Positions 57,944 through 64,000 of a stretch of DNA of 64,000 nucleotides are shown here, in pieces (positions within the stretch are counted from its first letter, which is position 1; every line of letters begins with the position of its first letter). The notes below the pieces were generated by a model. The model searched no databases. It saw nothing but the letters and a program-made list of their open reading frames with translations, and was not told where the DNA came from. A program made the position numbers and the translations under genes. Origin of the DNA: Nonomuraea polychroma (lineage in GTDB: Bacteria; Actinomycetota; Actinomycetes; Streptosporangiales; Streptosporangiaceae); the NCBI RefSeq assembly GCF_004011505.1, contig NZ_SAUN01000001.1, positions 9,513,501-9,577,500 on the forward strand, written 5' to 3'.

Positions 57944-58951
57944 TCACAATCTGGTGTCCAGGAGCTCGCCCAGCAGGTCTGTGAGGCTCACCATCCCGAT
58001 GACGGATCCTGATTGGTTCGTTACCAGGGCCAGGTGGGATCTTGCCTCCTGTAGTGCCGTTACCGCCTCTGGGACCTGGGTGACGCAGGGGAGGTGGGGG
58101 AGGTCCCTCGTCAGGTCTCTTGCTCTGCTCTTCGGGTTCAGCAGGGCGTCTCTGGCATGTAGGGCGCCTTCCACCGATGTTGGTGTTCCTACCAGCAGTC
58201 TCAGGTGGGCGCTTTGTGCGGCTGTTGTTCTGATCTCGGCCGCTGTTGCCGTTGCGGGGACCATGACTGCCTGGGCTATCGGGACCATCAGGCGTTCTAT
58301 GCCTTCTGCCTGGAGGCGGAGAGCTCTGGTCAGGAGGTCGTGTTCTTCTCTGTCCAGGAGGCCCATTCTTCCTGACTCGCCTACGAGCATGGCCAGTTGT
58401 CTTGGGGTGCGGGTTGTGGCCAGCTCGTTTCTTGGCTGGACGCCGAAGAGGCGGAGGATGGCGTTGGTCAGGGCGTTCAGGGCCGTGAGCAGGGGGCGCA
58501 TCAGGTTGGTGAAGGCGCGGAACGGCAGGGTCAGGAGGAGGGCCGCTCGTTCCGGGTGGGTCAGGGCCCAGGACTTGGGGGCCATTTCGCCGATCACCAT
58601 GTGGAGGAAGGTCACCAGGGCCAGGGCCAGGGTGAGGGATATGGGGAGGCGGAGGGACTCCGGGATTCCCACGGCGGCGAAGGCCGGCTCCAGTGCGTGT
58701 TCCAGCGCCGGTTCCGAGACCAGGCCCAGGCCCAGGGTGCAGAGGGTGATGCCTAGCTGGGCGCCGGCCAGCATGAGGGAGAGCTGCCTTCCGCCGGCCA
58801 CGGCCGATTTCGCGGCGAATCTCACCAGGCGGTTGCTGCCTGTGGCCATCTCCTCCAGCCGATGGCGTCTGGCGGAGACGAAGGCGAACTCCGCGGCCAC
58901 GAACAGCGCGTTGAAGACCAGGAGGGCGAGGCTGATGAGGAGCATCGTCAT
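57944..58951 (-). CDS. CNNM/DUF21-CBS membrane protein (HlyC/CorC-type transporter), second of a pair
   Basis: 335 residues. CNNM domain with four spans in residues 1-190 ('LMLAGAQLGITLCTLGLGL', 'HMVIGEMAPKSWALTHPERA'), then a weak CBS pair (about 215-330). Unlike its neighbour it lacks the C-terminal CorC/HlyC domain. Family members are linked to magnesium or other ion export and membrane maintenance. ATG 58951 overlaps the upstream stop (ATGA), so the two are translated together and may form a heterodimer. Confidence 0.9.
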   Translation of the reverse strand: MTMLLISLALLVFNALFVAAEFAFVSARRHRLEEMATGSNRLVRFAAKSAVAGGRQLSLMLAGAQLGITLCTLGLGLVSEPALEHALEPAFAAVGIPESLRLPISLTLALALVTFLHMVIGEMAPKSWALTHPERAALLLTLPFRAFTNLMRPLLTALNALTNAILRLFGVQPRNELATTRTPRQLAMLVGESGRMGLLDREEHDLLTRALRLQAEGIERLMVPIAQAVMVPATATAAEIRTTAAQSAHLRLLVGTPTSVEGALHARDALLNPKSRARDLTRDLPHLPCVTQVPEAVTALQEARSHLALVTNQSGSVIGMVSLTDLLGELLDTRL

Positions 58952-60306
58952 CGCGTCGCCTCCGCCGGTGCGGTCTGCTTTGCGGGGACCAGGCGGACCC
59001 ATTCAGGCACGCGGCGGTTCAGGGACATGACCGTCACGTGGGCCACGTCGTCGTCGTCGGTCTCCGCGAACGGGTCGTCAGTGGGCCGGCTGATGGGGAC
59101 CGTCAGCTCGTCGCCTGGGTCCGGCATGCGGCCCAGCCTGGCCAAAATCAGGCCGGCGAGGGTGTCGTAGTCGTCGCTCTCCGGCAATGAGATGCCGGTG
59201 GCGCGCTCCACCTCGTCCAGCCTCAGCCAGCCGGGCACCTCCCAGACGCCGGGGCGGCGTTCCACGGCGCCCAGCGGCTCGGGGTCGTTCTCGTCCAGGA
59301 GCTCGCCGACCAGTTCCTCGGCGAGGTCCTCGATGGTGATCACTCCCGCCAGGCCGCCGTACTCGTCCATGACCAGGGCGATGTCGTCCTTGGCCGTGCG
59401 CATCTTCTCCAGGACGGATGGCAGGGGGAGGGAGTCGGGGACCAGCAGGGCGGGGCGTGTGATCGTTCTGATGGCGCCCTCGTTCAGATCCGCGGCGAGG
59501 AGCTCGCGGACGCCGGTCACTCCCAGCACGTCGCCGTCGGCGCCGAGCACCGGATAGCGGGAGTGGCCGCGCTGGCGCACGACCTCGAGCAGGTCGGAAA
59601 TCGGCTGCGTGTCGCGGAGTACGACGACTCGGGGGCGGGGGACCATGATTTCCTCCGCTGTGCGGTCGCCGAACTCCAGGGCTCGTTCCAGGAGTTCTGA
59701 AAGCCTTGGGGGTAGCTCGCCGGCTCTCGTCGACTCTTCGATGATGCGGGAGAGCTCCTCCGGGGTCGCGCCGTGCTCCACCTCCTCCACGGGCTCGACG
59801 CCGACGCGCCTGAGCAGGCCCGTGGCGGCCGAGTCGAACAGGCGCACCACGGGGCCGACCACGGACAGGTAGGCCAGGGTCGCGCTCGCCAGGAACTTGG
59901 CCACCGGCTCCGGGCGGGCGATGCCGAGGTTTTTCGGCGCCAGCTCGCCCAGGACCATTTGCACCACCGTGGCCACGAACACTCCGGTGGCTACAGAGAC
60001 ACCGGAGATCATGGTGGTGGACATTCCGGTGTTCTCCAGCCAGGGGCGGACGATCACGGAGATCGCCGGCTCGGCGAGGAAACCGACGAGCAGCGCCGTC
60101 ACCGTGATGCCCAGCTGGGCGCCGGAGAGCATGAAGGACAGTCGCGAGGTCACCTGGAGCGCCTTCTCGGCGGACTTGTCGCCGGCGGCGGCCTGCTCAC
60201 GGAGTATGCCGCGGTCCGCGGCGACGAATGCGAACTCCTGGGCGACGAAGAAGCCCGTTGCCGCGGTCAGGAGGAACAGGGCCAACAGCCCCAGATAAGC
60301 GCTCAC
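58948..60306 (-). CDS. CNNM/DUF21-CBS-CorC membrane protein (HlyC/CorC-type transporter), first of a pair
   Basis: 452 residues. CNNM domain ('FMLSGAQLGITVTALLVGFL', 'QMVLGELAPKNLGIARPEPV'), two CBS motifs in about 210-340 ('EEIMVPRPRVVVLRDTQPIS', 'DIALVMDEYGGLAGVITIED') and a C-terminal CorC_HlyC domain ('WLRLDEVERATGI', 'DDYDTLAGLILARLGRMPDP'). Complete architecture of bacterial CorC-type magnesium exporters. The two tandem paralogues probably arose by duplication. Confidence 0.93.
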   Translation of the reverse strand: MSAYLGLLALFLLTAATGFFVAQEFAFVAADRGILREQAAAGDKSAEKALQVTSRLSFMLSGAQLGITVTALLVGFLAEPAISVIVRPWLENTGMSTTMISGVSVATGVFVATVVQMVLGELAPKNLGIARPEPVAKFLASATLAYLSVVGPVVRLFDSAATGLLRRVGVEPVEEVEHGATPEELSRIIEESTRAGELPPRLSELLERALEFGDRTAEEIMVPRPRVVVLRDTQPISDLLEVVRQRGHSRYPVLGADGDVLGVTGVRELLAADLNEGAIRTITRPALLVPDSLPLPSVLEKMRTAKDDIALVMDEYGGLAGVITIEDLAEELVGELLDENDPEPLGAVERRPGVWEVPGWLRLDEVERATGISLPESDDYDTLAGLILARLGRMPDPGDELTVPISRPTDDPFAETDDDDVAHVTVMSLNRRVPEWVRLVPAKQTAPAEATR

Positions 60307-60569
60307 CGCAGTGAACTCTCAGAAGAACCCGTGCCCCAGCACGGGCGAAGACTCCACGGGTCCGGAGCGGACACGATCATCCCTTCGATAGAGGTTGTCC
60401 CTAACCTAACGACACAAGTGGCGACTATGTTTCCATGGTCACTGTGTGTGACGGCTCCTTGCGGATCCGCTGGTTCTCGGTAGTTTTCCCTAGACAAAGC
60501 TTGGGCGGAGGTCTGCACTTGCCGGAGGTTCGACGTACCGTCTAGGCAAAGCGAAGGGAAGAAGGCGAC

Positions 60570-61889
60570 GTGACTGAGGACGACCGGACGAGAGCAATGC
60601 GCTCGCCAGGCGACGGCCGCCCCCTGCCTCCGAGACCCTCTGACGGCCTGCGTTCCGGCGGTGCACCCGCCTATCAGGTGCCGCCCGGCGGGCCGGGAGC
60701 GCCCACGCACAAACTTCCCGTCGCTTCCCAGGCCCCTGACGCGCCCGCCCCGCCTTCCGCCGGACGTCCTGGGGACGAGCCGCCCAGGGCCGGCTCCCGG
60801 GTGTACGGCAGGGAGCGGTCGGGCAGCAGCCCGGTGAAGCCCCTGCGGCCCAGCCGCGAGGGAGCCGACGGAGCCGACGGAGCTCGGCTCCGTCGGCCTT
60901 CGGAGAAGGGCCCCAGAGGGCCGCGCAGGCGGCCGTCGGGCAGGACGATCCTGAAGATCGTCGCCGGGGCGCTGGTGGTGCTGCTGGTGGCGGCCGTGGG
61001 GATGTTCTTCTGGATCGACTCCCGGTTGAGCGGGATCGACGGGGTCCTCGACGACTACGAGGGCCGTCCGGCCGACACCCCGGGCAGCAACTGGCTGCTG
61101 GTGGGCTCGGACAGCCGCAAGGGCCTGTCGGCGGCCGAGCGTAAGAAGCTCCGCACCGGGCGCGCCGTGGGGCAGCGCACGGACTCGATGATGTTGTTGC
61201 ACATCCCCGAGGGCAGCGACAGGCCGACGCTGGTCAGCCTGCCGCGCGACTCCGCGGTCACCATCCCCGGCAAGGGACGCGACAAGCTCAACTCCGCCTA
61301 CTCGATCGGCGGGCCGAAGCTGCTGGCCCGCACCGTGGAGACGGTCACGGGGATACACGTCGACCACTACATGGAGATCGGGTTCGCCGGATTCGTGGAC
61401 ATCGTGGACGCCATCGGCGGCGTCGAGATCAATGTCCGGGCCGACGTGGACGACCCCCTGGCGGGGCTCAAACTGAAGAAGGGCACGCAAGTGCTCAACG
61501 GCGCTCAGGCCCTCGGGTACGTACGCACCCGCAAGGGCGGCGCGCTGCCCGACTTCGAACGGACCAAACGGCAGCGGCAGTTCCTCGGCGCGGTCGTGAA
61601 GAAGGCGGCCAGCCCCGGGGTGCTCATCAACCCGTTCACCTCGATCCCGCTGGCCATGAGCGCCACGGACGCGGTCCAGGTCGACACCAGCACGGGGGCG
61701 TTCGACATGCTCTCGCTCGGGCTGGCCATGGGTGACAGCCCGGTGACGACGGTGGTGCCGTTCGGCGGCGAGGAGGCCGTGCCGAGCGGCGGCACGGCGA
61801 TCAAGTGGGACCGGACCAAGGCACTGGCGCTCTTCGACGCGTTGAAGAACGACAAGCCGGTCCCGAAGAACATCTTGGACGCCGGCTGA
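60570..61889 (+). CDS. LytR-CpsA-Psr (LCP) family cell-wall ligase
   Basis: 439 residues. A Pro/Arg-rich cytoplasmic N-terminus of about 125 residues, one span ('ILKIVAGALVVLLVAAVGMF'), then the LCP domain with 'WLLVGSDSR', 'QRTDSMMLLHIP', 'TLVSLPRDSAVTIPG', 'KLNSAYSIGG' and 'GYVRTRKGGALPDFERTKRQ'; the Arg and Asp residues that hold the pyrophosphate lipid are present. Transfers anionic glycopolymers from undecaprenyl carriers to peptidoglycan. Start GTG 60570 with AAGGGAAG upstream. No C-terminal LytR_C domain. Confidence 0.93.
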   Translation: MTEDDRTRAMRSPGDGRPLPPRPSDGLRSGGAPAYQVPPGGPGAPTHKLPVASQAPDAPAPPSAGRPGDEPPRAGSRVYGRERSGSSPVKPLRPSREGADGADGARLRRPSEKGPRGPRRRPSGRTILKIVAGALVVLLVAAVGMFFWIDSRLSGIDGVLDDYEGRPADTPGSNWLLVGSDSRKGLSAAERKKLRTGRAVGQRTDSMMLLHIPEGSDRPTLVSLPRDSAVTIPGKGRDKLNSAYSIGGPKLLARTVETVTGIHVDHYMEIGFAGFVDIVDAIGGVEINVRADVDDPLAGLKLKKGTQVLNGAQALGYVRTRKGGALPDFERTKRQRQFLGAVVKKAASPGVLINPFTSIPLAMSATDAVQVDTSTGAFDMLSLGLAMGDSPVTTVVPFGGEEAVPSGGTAIKWDRTKALALFDALKNDKPVPKNILDAG

Positions 61890-61916
61890 CCCGTTCATCA
61901 CACTAACCTCCCAGCC

Positions 61917-62522
61917 ATGACTATCTCGGAGACGTTGCACGTCATCGGCCGGCCGTTGCTCCAGGCGCAGCTGGAGCATCCCACCGTGGCCGGGATCGCG
62001 CGGGGCGACCTGGCCGAGCCGGTGTTCAGGTCGTGGCTGGAGCAGGACTACCTGTTCCTGCTGGACTACGTGCGGGTGTTCGCCCGGCTGGCCTGGCAGG
62101 CGCCCGACGCGCATCTGGGTGATCTGGTGGATCTGGCGCACACGACGTACCACGACGAGTTGAGCTTGCATCGGTCGTTGTCGGCGGAGTTCGGGGCGGA
62201 TCTGGACGGGGCGGTGAAAGGGCCGGCGTGTGCCGCGTACACGGCGTTCCTGCTGGAGTCGGCGGCGTCGTACGGGGAGGGGTTGGCGGCGCTCTATCCG
62301 TGCATGTGGGGGTATTCCAGTCTCGGGCGGATCCTGGCGGAGAACCCGCCTGCCGAGCCGCGGTACCGGGCCTGGGTGGACACGTACGCCGATCCGGGAT
62401 TCGCGGCGCTGACGGTGCGGATCGCGCAGATGATCGATGAGGCCGGCCCGGATCCGGTGCGGGCGCAGGCGCTGTTCACGGAGGGGATGGCGCACGAGCT
62501 GGCCTTCTGGGACGTTCCGTAG
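61917..62522 (+). CDS. TenA/thiaminase-II-like protein
   Basis: 201 residues, all helical. 'PVFRSWLEQDYLFLLDYVRV' carries the Asp/Tyr pocket of TenA_C-type proteins; 'LAALYPCMWGYSSLGRILAE' has the family's 'PC.W.Y' segment, and 'LFTEGMAHELAFWDVP' is the C-terminal helix with the Glu and Trp. TenA salvages base-degraded thiamine pyrimidine. The catalytic Cys usual in TenA_C is not obvious elsewhere, so a TenA_E variant is possible. Lies 27 bases after the LCP gene. Confidence 0.85.
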   Translation: MTISETLHVIGRPLLQAQLEHPTVAGIARGDLAEPVFRSWLEQDYLFLLDYVRVFARLAWQAPDAHLGDLVDLAHTTYHDELSLHRSLSAEFGADLDGAVKGPACAAYTAFLLESAASYGEGLAALYPCMWGYSSLGRILAENPPAEPRYRAWVDTYADPGFAALTVRIAQMIDEAGPDPVRAQALFTEGMAHELAFWDVP

Positions 62523-62581
62523 TTTCCACAGGCTGTGGACGGCGCAGTGTGTACCGAGGCCGTGCACCGTACCCTGGTGGC

Positions 62582-63460
62582 ATGCCGGAACTTCCTGAAG
62601 TGGAGTCTCTGGTCCACTTCCTGCGCGAACGCGCGGTGGGCCGCACCATCCTGGGCGTCGACGTGGTCGCCTTCCAGGCGCTCAAGACGTTCGACCCGCC
62701 GGTCACCGCGCTCGGCGGGCTGACCGTGACCGGCGTGACAAGGCACGGCAAGTTCCTCGACCTCGACTGCGACGGGCTGCACCTGGTCATTCACCTGGCC
62801 CGGGCGGGGTGGTTGCGCTGGCGTGAGGATCTGTCCGGGGCGAAGCCGGTTCGTCCGGGAAAGGGGCCGCTCGCAGTGCGGGTGCGGCTGGCGCCTGACG
62901 ACGAGGGCTTGGCACCCGGGTTCGAGCTCACCGAGGCGGGGACGCAGAAGCGCCTCGCCGTCTATGTCACGAAAAATCCGGACGATGTCCCCGGCGTCGC
63001 CGCCCTCGGCCCCGATCCCCTCGACGAGTCCTTCACCGTGGACGCGCTCAAGCGGATCGTGGGCGGCAACCGTACCCAGATCAAGGGGCTGCTGCGCGAT
63101 CAGAAGATCATCGCGGGCATCGGGAACGCTTACTCCGATGAGGTGCTGCACGCGGCCAAGATGTCGCCGTTCAAGATCGCGGCGACGTTGACGGACGCGC
63201 AGATCGCCGACCTCCACGAGGCCATCGTCGCCACGCTGAGGGAGGCGGTGGAGCGGGCGCACGGGCTGGCGGCCAAGGATCTCAAGGCCGAGAAGAAGTC
63301 CGGGCTTCGCGTGCATAATCGGGCGGGGCAGCCGTGTGATGTGTGCGGCGACACGATCCGCGAGGTGTCGTTCGCCGACTCCGCGCTCCAGTACTGCCCC
63401 ACCTGCCAAACCGGCGGCAAGCCGCTCGCCGATAGGCGTCTTTCCCGTCTTCTTAAGTGA
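62582..63460 (+). CDS. Fpg/Nei-family DNA glycosylase
   Basis: 292 residues starting 'MPELPEVESLVHFL': after Met removal the N-terminal Pro is the Schiff-base nucleophile and Glu-2 the helper. Then 'HGKFLDLDC' (beta-lysine), a helix-two-turn-helix with 'IAGIGNAYSDEVL' and a zinc finger 'CDVCGDTIREVSFADSALQY' plus 'CPTCQTGGK'. All elements of an active bifunctional glycosylase/AP lyase are present. The DNA-inserting Met/Arg/Phe triad is not that of canonical Fpg, so I leave the symbol open between Fpg and Nei2-like. Confidence 0.92.
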   Translation: MPELPEVESLVHFLRERAVGRTILGVDVVAFQALKTFDPPVTALGGLTVTGVTRHGKFLDLDCDGLHLVIHLARAGWLRWREDLSGAKPVRPGKGPLAVRVRLAPDDEGLAPGFELTEAGTQKRLAVYVTKNPDDVPGVAALGPDPLDESFTVDALKRIVGGNRTQIKGLLRDQKIIAGIGNAYSDEVLHAAKMSPFKIAATLTDAQIADLHEAIVATLREAVERAHGLAAKDLKAEKKSGLRVHNRAGQPCDVCGDTIREVSFADSALQYCPTCQTGGKPLADRRLSRLLK

Positions 63461-63791
63461 TCCTTTTTTCTTTTGTTTACGGTCGCCCAGCGTCACCGCA
63501 CGCGCCGATGTCCCTTTCCTTCTGTCATGGCCGGTCGTGAAGGCTCACGGGTTGCTCGCCGTGACGGAGCGCATACTTGGCCGGGTTCCGTGGTTACGGG
63601 CGGGGCGCCGTGCACATTGCGCCGGGCCCCGCCGTGCCCCGGACCGCCGACGCGGCGCCCATCCTGCACGTGGCTGTTCGGACGGTTCTGCTCGTGGTGG
63701 GTGCCGCTCGCGTGGCCGTCGGCGTTGTGTCCACGGCCCACAGGCTCTCGGTGGCATGGCCCCGACTGATGGGGCGCTGACGCGGGGTGTG
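63461..63791. other. Intergenic stretch, doubtful short frames
   Basis: A frame ending at 63780 reads 'ILHVAVRTVLLVVGAARVAV', one hydrophobic helix, but the start is unclear (TTG 63577 or a later GTG) and no ribosome-binding site is visible. I do not call it a gene. The rest shows no coding character. Confidence 0.35.
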
Positions 63792-64000
63792 TCAGGCCTT
63801 GACTGGTACGCGGTCTCTTTCCCGGGTGTGGGTGCGTAGGCCGATGGTGGCGATGACGGCGGCCAGCAGGGTTGCGGTCACCGGGGCGAGCAGGGCTGTG
63901 CGGAGGGCGGACAGGCCGGCTTCTGGGGTGGTTTGGGTGCCTAGGACGGCTACGTTGAGGGCGGTGACGGCCGAGAGGCCCAGGGCGGCGCCGAACTGGA
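63792..64000 (-). CDS. MFS transporter, C-terminal end (continues beyond window)
   Basis: The minus-strand frame is open from the right edge to a TGA at 63792. The visible 69 residues contain a hydrophobic stretch ('QFGAALGLSAVTALNVAVLG'), 'TPEAGLSALRTALLAPVTAT', another span and a basic tail ('RTHTRERDRVPVKA'). This matches the last two spans of DHA2-type drug-proton antiporters. Only the end is seen, so the family call is moderate. Confidence 0.65.
   Translation of the reverse strand, partial: QFGAALGLSAVTALNVAVLGTQTTPEAGLSALRTALLAPVTATLLAAVIATIGLRTHTRERDRVPVKA

Noticed and set aside
60303..62567. 754-residue minus-strand frame opposite the LCP and TenA genes
   Set aside because: Rich in Arg/His/Gln and repetitive, with no domain; it is antisense to two well-supported genes.

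Overview
The window is high-GC actinomycete chromosome, most like Streptosporangiaceae (for example a Nonomuraea-type organism). The evidence is the codon use, DLW-39 and CwsA-like small proteins, many large STAND regulators, and a gene order matching the origin-proximal region of Mycobacterium tuberculosis (alaT, cwsA, ppiA, crgA, trpG/pabA, pknB, pknA, pbpA, rodA, pstP, fhaB, fhaA, leuT). The species cannot be fixed from sequence alone.

Region 1 (1-2027): a partial NmrA-like oxidoreductase, a decayed FAD-oxidase fragment, an SRPBCC protein, and the broken C-terminal half of a tyrosine integrase (1430-2003). The relic sits directly against an att site and marks an older element that used the same tRNA.

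Region 2 (2028-17412): an actinomycete integrative and conjugative element (AICE) of about 15.4 kb. It is bounded by a 43-bp direct repeat covering the 3' part of a tRNA-Ala(UGC) gene. The right half holds the core: a Pra-like activator, two small conserved proteins, TraB/FtsK transfer ATPase, a small zinc-ribbon protein, RepSA replication initiator (frameshifted in a G-run), Xis and Int, almost all overlapping by 1-14 bases. The left half is cargo and regulation. A clearly AT-richer two-gene unit (2740-5242) encodes a protein with repeated winged-helix modules and a PD-(D/E)XK-type nuclease; it is the best candidate for an undescribed, probably defensive, system. A second group (7.1-11.4 kb) holds a Scr1-type XRE regulator, an RsbW-like ATPase, an HTH protein with an uncharacterised C-terminal domain coupled to a PP2C phosphatase, and two membrane proteins. 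Copies of a GTCTA-N6-TAGAC operator lie before the ATPase gene, the HTH/PP2C pair and the conjugation operon.

Region 3 (17371-44600): tRNA-Ala, a phosphonatase-like HAD hydrolase and DLW-39, followed by about 26 kb of accessory genes lying where M. tuberculosis goes almost directly from alaT to cwsA/ppiA. These include a broken copper locus, an MFS exporter with an AhpD-like protein and divergent MocR regulator, two very large ATPase regulators (SARP/BTAD and LuxR types), an extra Ser/Thr kinase, a membrane glycosyltransferase, a Baeyer-Villiger type monooxygenase, NarL- and OmpR-type two-component systems, a PadR regulator with a clear palindromic operator, a Rieske protein and several small enzymes.

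Region 4 (44653-57660): the conserved growth and division block: CwsA-like protein, cyclophilin, rhomboid protease, CrgA, PabA/TrpG amidotransferase, then the tightly coupled minus-strand cluster fhaA-fhaB-pstP-rodA-pbpA-pknA-pknB, with tRNA-Leu(CAG) divergent from it. Together these sense peptidoglycan (PASTA kinase), reverse that signalling (PstP) and build polar or septal wall (RodA/PbpA/CrgA/CwsA).

Region 5 (57944-64000): two coupled CNNM/CBS membrane proteins, an LCP-family cell-wall ligase, a TenA-like protein, an Fpg/Nei DNA glycosylase and the end of an MFS transporter. No CRISPR array or rRNA was seen.
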